52,872 bases of DNA, taken from NCBI GenBank assembly GCA_038562555.1, contig JBCFBK010000041.1, positions 1 through 52,872 on the forward strand, given 5' to 3'. How positions within the stretch are numbered: the stretch's first letter is position 1; every line of letters begins with the position of its first letter. Made by a program: the position numbers and the translations under genes. This DNA comes from JBCFBK01 sp038562555 (GTDB lineage Bacteria > Bacteroidota > Bacteroidia > Bacteroidales > Prolixibacteraceae). Under the pieces are notes generated by a model. That model was not told where the DNA came from. It ran no database searches and saw only the letters and a list, made by a program, of their open reading frames with translations. Of this stretch, positions 9,346 through 19,027 are shown in pieces.

Positions 9346-11523
9346 TTACGCCTTCTTTTTCAATACAACCGACCGGATATAGAAATCGTTTGCTTTATCG
9401 ATCATTTCCAGCAACCTGGGCCAGTCTTCTTTTGGCACAAAAGATCGCTTATATATTTTTCTGGTTTTTATTTTCAAAACCTGGTCTGCATAGGAAACTT
9501 CAGCCTCAAACGCTCCGTAGTCATTCTCCATGCTGCAATTTAAAGCTTCAAATCCCTGAAGGTTATAGGCCGGGGGGATCACAACTTCAATTTCATTTTC
9601 AAACAGTCGTGCAGTAGGAAGATATGCGTCTGCCGTTCGTACCCGTTCTCCCGGTGTTGGCACCCATTGGGCACCCATCAGTCTACCGGCATCAAGAATA
9701 AGGTTCTCCCCCGCTTTCGTTACAAAACCATCAACCTTGTATTTTACTTCATAATCAAGATTCGGATCTGAAGCGACAATCCCCAGGCTGTTAACCGAAT
9801 AATCAACTATTTCCTTTGGCTCCAGGTTATGGTAAGCCCCTATTTCCAGTTTTATGGCGTCTTTCTGTTCTTTCCGTTTCGCTTCAAAATGAGAGGTATA
9901 GGCATCCACACGCTTTTGTTCCCGTCGATCCTCCTGCAATTCTTCTGTGAATGTTTTATCTATCATCAGGCGTTTTCGCATTGTTTTATCCCAGTCTTCG
10001 TAAAGCATGAATAACGGGAATACCTCTTCTTTCAGGTTTCCCGTATAAATTGTGTTCCGGTCTATATTTAACAAGAGCGGATCGTTCTCTGAAAATTCAA
10101 TTTTCATTTCTGACACACTTTTATTCTCATTATAAGTCGTTTCCGGAATTCTAAAATCTTCGACTACACCTTTTTCTATTTGATCTTTAAACTTTTTCCC
10201 GTCTTTATCGGGAACAAGGGCGGAGGCCATCTCTCCCTGATACGTTCCCGGAATTTCGCCGGCCAGAATATTCTCACTGACGAAGGGAAAGAACTGTGTG
10301 TCATTATTTGCTGTTAAGGCAATACTTAGATCGTCCATACTAACAACGCCATTTCTTTCAACTCCTTCCCGGTTTGTTGTAAATAAGAATTTGCAGTCGA
10401 TACCATTCTCGCTTAGGATTTGTTGCAGCCGGATAAAAAATTTCGCACGAGGGTAGTTGTTGGGCCAATGAAAACAAAGCGCATCATAGATGCAAAATGC
10501 CAAATCCTCTTTACTCAGAGCGGGATTCTTGTGTTGATAACTGGTAATCGCTGCATTTACTTTTTCATTGATTTCTTTCATCCAAAGCATGTCCTGACTG
10601 GCCAAGAGTCCTTTCGCGTCTTTTAAAATATCCTCATACGGCACATCCTTATGGGGCCCGCTTTTTCTCGCATTGGCTGTTTGAAGCTGTTTGGATGAAT
10701 TATTCAAAACAGCCAGCCTGATCATTGGGAAATTCCGGAAAACCGACAACCAACGTGCATGCTTTAGGTCGCCAACTTGTTGTAAGTTTTTCTTTTGTAC
10801 GTCAAGGATCGTTTGGCCCAACGCATCTGTGGATACTTCGGGATCAGGAGCACCGTTAACCGATTTGTATTCGAGAGTCAACTTACCTTCAAATTCACCA
10901 TGGACGGAATAAGATAATACCGGATACTTTGAATAGAACGGAAACAGGAGAGGCGGTACCTGAACTGTTTCGAGTTCCATGATCTTACAAATAAAATAGT
11001 CGAGAACGTCGCCTTCCTGAAGGTCCGGAACTGCGAGCCTTTTTGATTTCTTTTTATCGTTTTTCCCTTCGGTTATATCGACGGCATTCCTCTCGATATC
11101 AACCTCCTTCATGGTACCGTCCGGCTTGATGATACGAGCACCAATTACGGTCTGCACCACATTATAGAACATCACATTGACCTCCTCTTCGTAGAATAAA
11201 GTAGAATATTCATTAAGGGCAGCCTGATCATTTATCTTGACCATGAGCCGTTCAATGTGCGTATAATGGAGCACGGGCGACAACGATTTCGACCATAACG
11301 CATTTTTGACCAGTGCTTTTATCTCTTCATGATGTGCGATAATGACAACCGATTCGCTGTTTAATTCTTCCGGAACGGAATAGCCGGAAAATTCAGGTTT
11401 ATCCCATCCCCATACCTCTAGTCTTATCCTCCCCGCCAAATCGCTATAATCGTCAGCGAAAAGATAACCCGGGAGGATAAAACAGACGATGAAGAGTATC
11501 GTGTATTTTAAGTTCTGTTTCAT
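9346..11523 (-). CDS. DUF3857-type secreted protein with degenerate transglutaminase-like core
   Basis: A 725-residue protein with a signal peptide (about residues 1-23, FILPGYLFADD). The first ~300 residues match the DUF3857 type (VIGARIIKPDGTMKEVDI followed by DLQEGDVLDYFICK). A transglutaminase-like helical segment follows at about 315-400. Where active members have a YGDCKG motif this protein has YPRAKF (about 357-362), and no matching His/Asp pair is evident, so the catalytic triad appears lost. The rest is beta-rich. It lies 21 bp downstream of the intact transglutaminase-like gene and is probably cotranscribed with it. It may be a binding or scaffolding partner in the periplasm; the function is unknown. 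Confidence 0.75.
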   Translation of the reverse strand: MKQNLKYTILFIVCFILPGYLFADDYSDLAGRIRLEVWGWDKPEFSGYSVPEELNSESVVIIAHHEEIKALVKNALWSKSLSPVLHYTHIERLMVKINDQAALNEYSTLFYEEEVNVMFYNVVQTVIGARIIKPDGTMKEVDIERNAVDITEGKNDKKKSKRLAVPDLQEGDVLDYFICKIMELETVQVPPLLFPFYSKYPVLSYSVHGEFEGKLTLEYKSVNGAPDPEVSTDALGQTILDVQKKNLQQVGDLKHARWLSVFRNFPMIRLAVLNNSSKQLQTANARKSGPHKDVPYEDILKDAKGLLASQDMLWMKEINEKVNAAITSYQHKNPALSKEDLAFCIYDALCFHWPNNYPRAKFFIRLQQILSENGIDCKFLFTTNREGVERNGVVSMDDLSIALTANNDTQFFPFVSENILAGEIPGTYQGEMASALVPDKDGKKFKDQIEKGVVEDFRIPETTYNENKSVSEMKIEFSENDPLLLNIDRNTIYTGNLKEEVFPLFMLYEDWDKTMRKRLMIDKTFTEELQEDRREQKRVDAYTSHFEAKRKEQKDAIKLEIGAYHNLEPKEIVDYSVNSLGIVASDPNLDYEVKYKVDGFVTKAGENLILDAGRLMGAQWVPTPGERVRTADAYLPTARLFENEIEVVIPPAYNLQGFEALNCSMENDYGAFEAEVSYADQVLKIKTRKIYKRSFVPKEDWPRLLEMIDKANDFYIRSVVLKKKA

Positions 11524-11544
11524 TGTAAAGCGTTGTGTTTGTTA

Positions 11545-13434
11545 CTATTTCTTTTTCAGTACGATTTGCTCAAGGTAAGCTTTTTTCAGTGCGTCAATAT
11601 CAGCATTCCAAGCTGCGAAATTTTCTTTTTTTATCCAGGGATCAACGATTGTTATTGCTTTATGATACATGATTTTTTCCTCGTTTACAGCATAGGATAT
11701 CAGGAAAGAATAATTCTTTTTATCAATCCGGAAGTTAACGGGCAGGCCTGTAACTGCATATCCTGAGGGTATAGCCAAATGACTTTCGCGGACAATATGA
11801 TCTTTGTAGGGTAACAGGTAGTCATTCCTGCGCCCTGATGTATCGATTTTTGTATTGCTGAAGTCCTGACAAATATTCAGGTTGACGTATAATTCATCGT
11901 CAATACGCTTTATGTCTGATTTTCGGGTTTCAAGATAACTGATTTCAATTTTATCGGCCAGGGAACCCGACCCCGAAAGCTGAATGTTCTCAATCTGATC
12001 ATTGATCCTGCCTCTTCCCAGAAATTGTTTTAAGGCATCATGCTGCTCATTCGTTTTCGTTGCCTGAATGGCAGACATAATCACTTGTCTGGATTCTCCT
12101 TTATAAACGTTTAGCGATTTCCCTGTAAGTACATTTCCGTCAATTGCAACTACCGAAAATAAACTGTCCGTATTCATGAAAGGAGACAAGGCAGGTATTT
12201 GTTCCTTGATATAATCAGGACCATTTTCAATCAGTACGGTCTTTCCCTGTATCGACTGAGGATATTCGCCGAAAGCCATGAACCGGACCGTCGGGTCAAG
12301 GAAATACCGTTTCCCCTTCCATTGCAAAACACAGATCATATGGTCTGCCAGCGGTAAGGGTACGGATAATTCGAAAGCCACTTCCCTTGTGCCAACCCAG
12401 CCAAGCCTGGCATCAAAACCCTCGGCTTTTAATAATGATTTCAGCAGATTGGACATCCCTTTACAATCGCCGTATTTTTTACGCAATACCTCCTGAGCGT
12501 CATCGGGTTTAAATCCGGCAATACCGTACTCGTATGCCAGATATCGAATATTATTTTGAACCCAAAATAAAAGCGCTTTTATTTTGTCTTCTTCACTTTC
12601 ACACCCGCGCGTGATTTCTTTTGCTTTTTCCCTGATGATTTCCTCATTGTTGTTCAGAAGAAGATTGATATTACGGTACCAGTTATATAGATGATCAAAA
12701 CTTTCGAAATAGACTGTTTCCTCCTTGTCAATGACCGATTTTTGCGGTACAACCAGAAGATAAGGATAGCTATAGGTATACCCCGGCATATTTGGTTCGT
12801 CGGTCATCTTATCCTGATCTTCAATATCGAATGTATAGATCGTTGTATTGTCCTTACTATTTTTTTCGATGCTTTTTCGGATATTACTGCGGAAGTTGAG
12901 TTCAATGAGATCAATGGTCAACCAATCCGGAACGATCAGTTTTACCGTTTTCTTCTTCATAAACTGGCGTTCTGCAACAGGTATAATAAAAAAAGAATAA
13001 ATGTTTTCATAGGTCTTCTCAAATGAAACCTGAGCTATTTCGTTTTTACGGGAAAACGGCAAGTCAAAATAACAGACCTTTGTATCATTATAAAAGATAC
13101 CCTTTTGCTGGTACATTTCATATCGGGGAACACTTCCCTTTACTCCTTTTATCTTTACTTTATCGATTTTCGATTCATGATCAAAAAATTTGGCAATGGT
13201 GACAGACGCTACATTTCCTGTACAGGTGTATTCTCCAAAAGAAGTTTCTTTTATATTAATGACTTTTTGGCTATTAAGCTCATAGGTATAAACATCTGTT
13301 TTATCAGATATTATGATGTGGTCGTCGTCTGTTTGAGCAAAAGTGATACTGGAAAAGCAAAACCAGAACATGATAACTGATGCTAACTTTTTCAAAGGTC
13401 GACTGATTAATGGGTGACAAGACAAAGAAAACAA
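11545..13434 (-). CDS. DUF3857 plus transglutaminase-like domain protein
   Basis: A 629-residue exported protein; the hydrophobic segment at about residues 16-34 ends in TFAQ. If translation starts at the first ATG, the leader is unusually long, so an internal start is possible. A DUF3857-like region (about 40-250) precedes a transglutaminase core: WVQNNIRYLAYEYG at about 291-304, YGDCKG with Cys324, DHMICV with His365 and YFLDPT with Asp380. That is a complete Cys-His-Asp triad. Such proteins are periplasmic or outer-membrane associated and may act as peptidases or crosslinking enzymes. It is the first gene of a two-gene operon with the catalytically degenerate relative downstream. Confidence 0.8.
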   Translation of the reverse strand: MFSLSCHPLISRPLKKLASVIMFWFCFSSITFAQTDDDHIIISDKTDVYTYELNSQKVINIKETSFGEYTCTGNVASVTIAKFFDHESKIDKVKIKGVKGSVPRYEMYQQKGIFYNDTKVCYFDLPFSRKNEIAQVSFEKTYENIYSFFIIPVAERQFMKKKTVKLIVPDWLTIDLIELNFRSNIRKSIEKNSKDNTTIYTFDIEDQDKMTDEPNMPGYTYSYPYLLVVPQKSVIDKEETVYFESFDHLYNWYRNINLLLNNNEEIIREKAKEITRGCESEEDKIKALLFWVQNNIRYLAYEYGIAGFKPDDAQEVLRKKYGDCKGMSNLLKSLLKAEGFDARLGWVGTREVAFELSVPLPLADHMICVLQWKGKRYFLDPTVRFMAFGEYPQSIQGKTVLIENGPDYIKEQIPALSPFMNTDSLFSVVAIDGNVLTGKSLNVYKGESRQVIMSAIQATKTNEQHDALKQFLGRGRINDQIENIQLSGSGSLADKIEISYLETRKSDIKRIDDELYVNLNICQDFSNTKIDTSGRRNDYLLPYKDHIVRESHLAIPSGYAVTGLPVNFRIDKKNYSFLISYAVNEEKIMYHKAITIVDPWIKKENFAAWNADIDALKKAYLEQIVLKKK

Positions 13435-13561
13435 AAATCGGCAGATGTTTAGACCGTGAAAATGTTAAAAAGAAGTTTTATTTCAGGACACGGGGCAGTT
13501 TCCGGAACATGGAAAGCTTATCAAAAGAGTTGTGAGGGTTCTGAAGGAGACTAAATGTGCA

Positions 13562-14101
13562 TCAGCAATAGGTGCTAAAATAAACTTCCTTGCGGATCAG
13601 ATGAACGGCCGCTTCCAACTCCTCCGTGTTCCAGTGCGGGAAATCGGAAAGCAAATACATGCTTATGGGTATGCCGCCCTTGCGGTACGGCGGTTGCAGG
13701 TAATGCGGCTCTACCACATCAAAGCCGTTTCGCCGGTAAAAGCCGATGCGCCGCTCACTCATTTTATTATCTGGTTTCTCGGCTTCCAGCAGCGTCTTTG
13801 GGGCTTTGGTCCTGATCTGCTTTAACGCTTCCGCGCCTGTGTTCCGGCCTCTTAACTCCGGGAATATGGCTAAATGCTCGATGTAACCAAAGCTGACGAA
13901 ATCCCACCAGATCAGAAAACCGACAAGTTGTTCACCGGCATGCAGACCAATTAAACTCATTTTGTCGTGCCCGATCATCCCTTTGAGCTGATCTTCGGAA
14001 CGCCGTTCTTCAAAAGGGAAACTGTCAGCGTAAAGCTTTAGCAACGGCTCCAGCCGCTCGTCTTTTTCCGAAGTTACCGGGATAAATTGAAGACCGGTCA
14101 T
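13562..14101 (-). CDS. GNAT-family N-acetyltransferase
   Basis: This 179-residue protein has the GNAT acetyl-CoA binding motif at about residues 75-95: IEHLAIFPELRGRNTGAEAL, with the R-G-R-N-T-G loop. A C-terminal ERRIGFYRRNGF segment corresponds to the later motif of the family. It transfers an acyl group from acyl-CoA to an unknown amine. Its start codon overlaps the stop of the upstream glycosidase gene by 4 bp (ATGA), so translation is probably coupled, although one protein is cytoplasmic and the other exported. Confidence 0.85.
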   Translation of the reverse strand: MTGLQFIPVTSEKDERLEPLLKLYADSFPFEERRSEDQLKGMIGHDKMSLIGLHAGEQLVGFLIWWDFVSFGYIEHLAIFPELRGRNTGAEALKQIRTKAPKTLLEAEKPDNKMSERRIGFYRRNGFDVVEPHYLQPPYRKGGIPISMYLLSDFPHWNTEELEAAVHLIRKEVYFSTYC

Positions 14102-15390
14102 TTTGATTTTGATTGGGCCGCCTTTTCCAACGCTTCGATGGCGACAAATAACACACCGGCCTCACCACGGAAGGTTCCCGAGCCCTTCGGTTCATTATTG
14201 ACCGAATACCATTCATAAAACCCGTTATTTTTCATAACCCGGTCGGTCATCGGACAAAGCTGTTCATACGCTTCTTCCAGGAACCCGTTTTTAATGAGCT
14301 GAAGGATCATCCGTCCGCCGAACCAGGTCCAGTCACCCCCATTTTGATAACCATACGGATACATGGCTTTGTTTTTAAAGAATCCTTCAGGATAGGGCGG
14401 ATAGAGCGTTAATCCGATGGTTGCGGCGCCCGAAGCTTTTACGTTGGCGATCATTTTCCCGAGCGAAATGCGGATCTCATCTTTTGAAAGGAGTCCCGCC
14501 TCGATGGCAACAGCGGTTCCGCCATGGTAAAAAATCTCATTCTCATTAAACCCGGCGGGGAACGGTGATCCGTCCAGATAAATATGAGGAATAAATTTTT
14601 TGTTTTTTTCATCCCACAGGTGCGTCCGGCAATTGGCCGCAATCTCTTTACGAACAGCTTCCCATTTTATCCTCGTTTCCGGCAACAGTTCTGTCAGGTT
14701 ACCGAGCGCAACCAGAAACATCGCATTGTCATAAATATCGATGGCGTAATGGGTGTTTTCGTCAATCTCCACGCCCCACTCATGTTCGGGCTGCACATCG
14801 CCCCAGTCGGCAGTGGTCGCACCCCAGATCAGCCCGTATTTTTCACTGAACCTTTCTTTCATCAGGAAATCCATGGCCATTTCCATCCGCGCCGCCACGG
14901 TACGGCCGCCGACTTTTTCGTGCATGATGGACCGGTCCCCCGTGGAGTGAATGTATTTGTAAACGGTCTGGATAAGGGACGTTTCCTGGTCGGTCTCCAC
15001 CGTATTTTTATGTCCGGCATACCTTGGCTCCAGATCGGAATAGATGAATTTATAACCGACGTCGGCTTTATCACGTGGTACGAAGCCATCAATGATGTTC
15101 CCGTCGGCTCCCTGCATACGAAAAAAAACGAGCAGATTTTCCTTCAGCTCAGCCTTCGGGTAAACCGTCGCGGCCAACTCAATAAAGGTGTTGTAGTCGC
15201 GGATCCAGACCTCCCGGTACCCGTCGCCCGCGTTAAAGCCGGTCTTGATAATTTCTACTGCCCTGCTTTTCGTGTATGCGATTGAGGGGTTGTTTTTTAT
15301 CCTGCTGCTTAAGTCAGCAGCCTTACCGGCCGAAAATACCGGGCTGCTGAACAACACCAGCCATGAAAGGAATAAAACAAACTTCTTCAT
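14098..15390 (-). CDS. Six-hairpin (alpha/alpha)6-barrel glycosidase-like secreted protein
   Basis: The chosen start at 15390 gives MKKFVLFLSWLVLFSSPVFSAGKA, a clear signal peptide; another ATG lies 27 bp upstream. The mature ~410 residues carry features of (alpha/alpha)6 glycosidases: YREVWIRDYNTF (about 65-76 of the longer form), GLIWGATTADWGDVQP, YDNAMFLVALG and YGYQNGGDWTWFGGRMI. Acidic residues in IRDY, ADWGD and GGDW are candidate catalytic or sugar-binding positions. The family may be related to GH63/GH37-like or amylo-alpha-1,6-glucosidase-like enzymes; no specific family is claimed. It overlaps the GNAT gene by 4 bp. Substrate unknown. Confidence 0.7.
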   Translation of the reverse strand: MKKFVLFLSWLVLFSSPVFSAGKAADLSSRIKNNPSIAYTKSRAVEIIKTGFNAGDGYREVWIRDYNTFIELAATVYPKAELKENLLVFFRMQGADGNIIDGFVPRDKADVGYKFIYSDLEPRYAGHKNTVETDQETSLIQTVYKYIHSTGDRSIMHEKVGGRTVAARMEMAMDFLMKERFSEKYGLIWGATTADWGDVQPEHEWGVEIDENTHYAIDIYDNAMFLVALGNLTELLPETRIKWEAVRKEIAANCRTHLWDEKNKKFIPHIYLDGSPFPAGFNENEIFYHGGTAVAIEAGLLSKDEIRISLGKMIANVKASGAATIGLTLYPPYPEGFFKNKAMYPYGYQNGGDWTWFGGRMILQLIKNGFLEEAYEQLCPMTDRVMKNNGFYEWYSVNNEPKGSGTFRGEAGVLFVAIEALEKAAQSKSK

Positions 15391-15436
15391 CTGTTCATTT
15401 TTTAAATTCATTAGCACTACAGGCTACGTAATAACC

Positions 15437-16609
15437 TTAGTCGTATACCTGAGGCCAGTTTAAGCTGAAATAATAGCTGTATTCTTTGTTTGCGCTCCAT
15501 TCCGATAAAGGAACGTACATGCTTAACCCGCTGAAGTGTTCCGGATCGATCGTCACATCTAAAAACTTTTCGGTTGCCGCCTTATACAGCACTGTTTTAT
15601 GCAGTTGCTCCTGAAAAGCAGGCTTTCCGGCGTTATTGCTCAGGGCATTTACCACATCGCCCATATCGAAGAAAACCGGTGCCGCTGATTTGGTGTAATA
15701 TACCTGAAAATTACTTACATCCAATGCTTTAGCCTGAGGCAGCGTACCGCTCAGCCCGCCCGCCGTGACAGTGTAAAGGTCATCCAATTCTTTCATATCA
15801 ATCAGGGAAATCGTGGCAGACCGGTAAGCCCCGTCCAATGCATTATAATGATCATAATAGGCCTGACACGCTTTTTTCAAACCCGGCAACCCCTGGCTCA
15901 GGAATGGCAAGACCTCGGCATAAGGCATTCCCGACGCATCCCTGTCCGATTCCGCCAGTACCTCTGTTGGCGCTGCGATGACATAATTACAGGTATGCTT
16001 AATCTCGTATAAAGCTTCCACACTGGCCATCAGGCAAACGTCGAACAAAATGAACTCGGCCGTTGAAGCAGGCAGAGCGGCTGCCACTTCTTTAATCTCC
16101 ATGGCCCCCCCTTCCCCACCGGTCTCTTCATCAATGGCCAGATAGCGCGTACGGGGGCGATCGCTGTTTAGCCGGAATGAGGTGACCCGTGCTGTCTGCC
16201 CATACCCTTCCGGCACCCAGGCCATGGAATGCGACCACATTACGAGTCCAAAATGTAACGACGGGACCAGCTTTTTTGTTTCATCAATCACGTCCGACAA
16301 GGTCGAAGCGTTTGCTGAATTCTCTTCCTCATAATTTTTTAGTGCAATTTCTTCCCCGTTCGGAGAAATCCGGAATAGCCGTGGTTTTTCGTGTCTCCGG
16401 TCAAGATAAACGACGACATTATCAGCACTTTTCCCGGCTCCTTCCTTCAATTGTTTCAAGGAGTAGTCAACTTCCCCGTCCAGTGAATTATCGGCCGCCA
16501 TATACACGAGGATCGTATAGGCGGGGACATCATCATCATTGTCGTCCCAACACCCCGTCAGTAAAACCAGGAAGCAAAACACCGGCCAACCCTTTATCAG
16601 TTCATTCAT
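15437..16609 (-). CDS. Clostripain-family (peptidase C11) lipoprotein
   Basis: A 390-residue protein with a lipoprotein signal ending LLTGC (Cys20), so it is probably anchored to a membrane and faces the periplasm or the exterior. It has the C11 layout: TILVYMAADNSLD near residue 32, then the catalytic His in VMWSHSMAW (His127) and the catalytic Cys in LFDVCLMASVEAL (Cys192). A stretch of acidic residues (WDDNDDD) follows the lipid Cys, as in surface-exposed Bacteroidota lipoproteins. C11 enzymes cleave after Arg or Lys. The gene stands between a serine hydrolase upstream and the glycosidase downstream, all on the minus strand. Its substrate is unknown. Confidence 0.88.
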   Translation of the reverse strand: MNELIKGWPVFCFLVLLTGCWDDNDDDVPAYTILVYMAADNSLDGEVDYSLKQLKEGAGKSADNVVVYLDRRHEKPRLFRISPNGEEIALKNYEEENSANASTLSDVIDETKKLVPSLHFGLVMWSHSMAWVPEGYGQTARVTSFRLNSDRPRTRYLAIDEETGGEGGAMEIKEVAAALPASTAEFILFDVCLMASVEALYEIKHTCNYVIAAPTEVLAESDRDASGMPYAEVLPFLSQGLPGLKKACQAYYDHYNALDGAYRSATISLIDMKELDDLYTVTAGGLSGTLPQAKALDVSNFQVYYTKSAAPVFFDMGDVVNALSNNAGKPAFQEQLHKTVLYKAATEKFLDVTIDPEHFSGLSMYVPLSEWSANKEYSYYFSLNWPQVYD

Positions 16610-16679
16610 TCGTTACATTCAACTTCACAACAAGACGTTTTTTCCGCCTGCGCTATTGTGCACTTTTCCCAAACAACGG

Positions 16680-18278
16680 TCATTTCCAGTCAATAACCTT
16701 GCCTTCCAGAAGATCGGGCTCCTGGGAGGGCGTGTTACTTTGCCGGATACGTATCTGGATATGATCCTGATCAAAACTGCAGTTGATAATTTCCCGGTGA
16801 GGGCTTTCAATATAGCGCAAGATCAATTCCACAGAATTCGAATCCTTCCAGGCATAATTTCCGGCGATAATCGGATCGGAAAGTCCTTCGAAATGTGCCT
16901 TCGCCCCAAACAGTAAATTCGGGCCACGCCTGGAGGTTTCACCGATCATCCATTTATCCGTTCCAAAAGTCAGCGTGTAATCATCGTGGTTGCTTTTCAT
17001 GATCAGATGACAGGTGTCGGCATGAAACTGAAAAAGCAGGGTATCGATCATCCGCTTGTTTGGCTCCATTACATAGGTCTTTTCTGAAACCGATGAACCC
17101 GCTATATGGTCAGTTTCATTTCTGGAAAGCGGGAGAGCAAGCGTATTTAATCTTTGTTCAAGCCTCGCAGACAGCTCCTTATCCTCAGGCAGCGCGTCCT
17201 CTTTTATAGCCGGCAGCAGATGATCCCATACCAGGTTCAGTTCTCCCTGCATATCATAGGTTTCCGAAGTCATCACAACGACTGCGTCCTGGTCTGGCAT
17301 AACGATGATATACTGACCGAACGCTCCGTCTCCCCGATAGGCATTGTTTCTGCAACGCCAGAATTGATAACAGTACCCCTGGGCCCAGTCATTGGAATCT
17401 CTTGCTGCAGGAGAAAGCTCAGGATATTGGATTATTTTGCTTGTTGTTGCTTCCTCAATCCATGGAGCGGGCAGAACAGGTCTGTCATTCCACCTCCCCT
17501 TTTGCAGATACAGTTGCCCGAACCGGGCCATATCTTCCGTTTTAATTCTTAATCCCCAGCCACCCGTGTTAATTCCCACAGGGTCAACCTCCCAGTCCAT
17601 CCCCTCGATTCCCAGCGGTTCAAACAAACGGGGCTTCAGGTATTCGAGCATCGTTTTTCCGGTCTGTTTCTGCACGATAGCCGACAACATATAGGTCGCC
17701 ATCGAATTATAGAGAAATTTGGTACCTGGATCGTGTACCACCGGGGTTGCCAAAAACGCCTGAACCCAATTGCTGTCGTTTGCGACAATCGTGGCGGTTG
17801 GATCGGGAGCCTGGCCAGCCGACATGGCTAACAGGTCTTTAACTTTCATGTCGGCCAAAAAAGGACTGACACTATCGGGAAGGTCTTCAGGAAAGAATGA
17901 GATAACCGGGTCATCAACCGACAGCAGCTTTTCACTGACGGCAAAACCCACTGCTGTCGATGTAAAACTTTTACTCAATGAGTACATGGTATGCTTCAGA
18001 TTGGGAGAATAAGGATTCCACCAGCCTTCGGCGATTACCTTACCATGACGCAGGAACATGAAACTATGAAGTTCATGTTCGCTGTTTTCCACAGCTTGCA
18101 GAAAATCAAGTATCCCTTGCGAAGAAACGCCCTCAGCTTCGGGTGTGCTCCCCGGAAGCCTGTCTGCCTGCTGAACAATGGCCGCATTTTTGCAGGCGGC
18201 AACAAAAAACAGGAAAAGAAGTAAGGCATACAGGCTCTTTATACAGCTCTTGCCTGTTCCAATATTAGTCTTCAACAT
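16680..18278 (-). CDS. Serine hydrolase, class C beta-lactamase-like lipoprotein
   Basis: The 532-residue protein has a lipobox FFVAAC (Cys29) after a hydrophobic segment. The beta-lactamase/transpeptidase-like domain spans about 40-370: YSLSKSFTST holds the S-x-x-K motif (Ser100, Lys103), LYNSMATYMLSA fits the second motif, and GYCYQFWRC and GDGAFGQYIIVMPDQDAVVV are family landmarks. About 150 extra C-terminal residues form a beta-rich domain often attached in Bacteroidota. Members include esterases, peptidases and 6-aminohexanoate-dimer hydrolase-like enzymes; true beta-lactamase activity is unlikely. The cell-surface location suits scavenging. Substrate not determined. Confidence 0.88.
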   Translation of the reverse strand: MLKTNIGTGKSCIKSLYALLLFLFFVAACKNAAIVQQADRLPGSTPEAEGVSSQGILDFLQAVENSEHELHSFMFLRHGKVIAEGWWNPYSPNLKHTMYSLSKSFTSTAVGFAVSEKLLSVDDPVISFFPEDLPDSVSPFLADMKVKDLLAMSAGQAPDPTATIVANDSNWVQAFLATPVVHDPGTKFLYNSMATYMLSAIVQKQTGKTMLEYLKPRLFEPLGIEGMDWEVDPVGINTGGWGLRIKTEDMARFGQLYLQKGRWNDRPVLPAPWIEEATTSKIIQYPELSPAARDSNDWAQGYCYQFWRCRNNAYRGDGAFGQYIIVMPDQDAVVVMTSETYDMQGELNLVWDHLLPAIKEDALPEDKELSARLEQRLNTLALPLSRNETDHIAGSSVSEKTYVMEPNKRMIDTLLFQFHADTCHLIMKSNHDDYTLTFGTDKWMIGETSRRGPNLLFGAKAHFEGLSDPIIAGNYAWKDSNSVELILRYIESPHREIINCSFDQDHIQIRIRQSNTPSQEPDLLEGKVIDWK

Positions 18279-18352
18279 GGTGTTTTAGTTATATTGAGTA
18301 CTAATATAGGAATAAGCTGAATATGTTCGTTAAATCTGTTTTGCTTTGTGAT

Positions 18353-18847
18353 TTATTTCACAGGGAGGTTCCATTTTTCTATTAATTCGGCGCTAAGCCC
18401 TTCCTCCTTTGAGTTGGGTTTTCCTTCCCCCGTTGTAATCAGACCCTTTAAACTACCCTGAATATAGCTTGTCCAGGCATCAGAGCAAACTGCGTAACAT
18501 TCGTATTGCGGAACCAGGCCTTCGTGAGTAAAACGCAACTGGGTTTGCCCATCCTTTTCTGTTATTTCAAAAATGATCTTCGTGCCTTTCCATTCGGTTT
18601 CGTCTTTTGTAAAATTGAAATAATTGTCCAACACCAGCCAAACCACTTTTTCGTTGGGAATGAATTCGACAATTTTCATTTTATTCATGTGAACGTCCCG
18701 GTAATGATAAACAAACTCCGCATTGAGTTTGTCTGTGCTGCCTTGAACTTCTTCCGACCACCAGCCGCGAACGTTGATGACAGCGTTGAATACTTCTTCA
18801 GGGGTCTGATCTGCCAAAAAGGTAGTTGTAAAATCTGTTGCACTCAT
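18353..18847 (-). CDS. SRPBCC (AHSA1-like) domain protein
   Basis: A 164-residue cytoplasmic protein with the START/Bet v1-like pattern of AHSA1 proteins: FTTTFLADQTPEEVFNAVIN at the N-terminus, a GWWSEEVQG loop, EFIPNEKVVWLV, then WKGTKIIFEI and TQLRFTHEGLVP, and a final long helix (SDAWTSYIQGSLKGLI). These proteins bind hydrophobic ligands or partner proteins. It stands alone, next to the divergent GlxA-like regulator, and regulatory links between the two are possible but unproven. Confidence 0.85.
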   Translation of the reverse strand: MSATDFTTTFLADQTPEEVFNAVINVRGWWSEEVQGSTDKLNAEFVYHYRDVHMNKMKIVEFIPNEKVVWLVLDNYFNFTKDETEWKGTKIIFEITEKDGQTQLRFTHEGLVPQYECYAVCSDAWTSYIQGSLKGLITTGEGKPNSKEEGLSAELIEKWNLPVK

Positions 18848-18980
18848 TTCGTGTAGATTTTGAGATTAATAATTAATTTTTCAGGAAGGTGACTGATGGT
18901 CAGAAAAGATTTTTGGCGATTTTTCAAAGGTACGGGTTGTCTTCTTTATTGGAAATGCGTAATATGGACTTTATAACGGG

Positions 18981-19011
18981 TTGATTTGGACACGGTCAAT
19001 TCTTATCTTTA
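18981..19011 (+). promoter_or_regulatory. Candidate Bacteroidota promoter before the GlxA-like gene
   Basis: TTG at 18981-18983 is followed after 20 nt by TATCTTTA at 19004-19011, one mismatch from TAnnTTTG. The start codon at 19028 follows closely, so the leader would be very short. Confidence 0.35.
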
Positions 19012-19027
19012 TCAAAAACATATCCGG

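Noticed and set aside
14584..15285. A 233-codon open frame on the plus strand
   Set aside because: It lies wholly opposite the six-hairpin glycosidase gene and has no recognisable domain.
16680..18278. A beta-lactamase resistance gene
   Set aside because: The SxxK motif is shared by many serine hydrolases, and the extra C-terminal domain and lipoprotein signal fit an esterase or peptidase group better.
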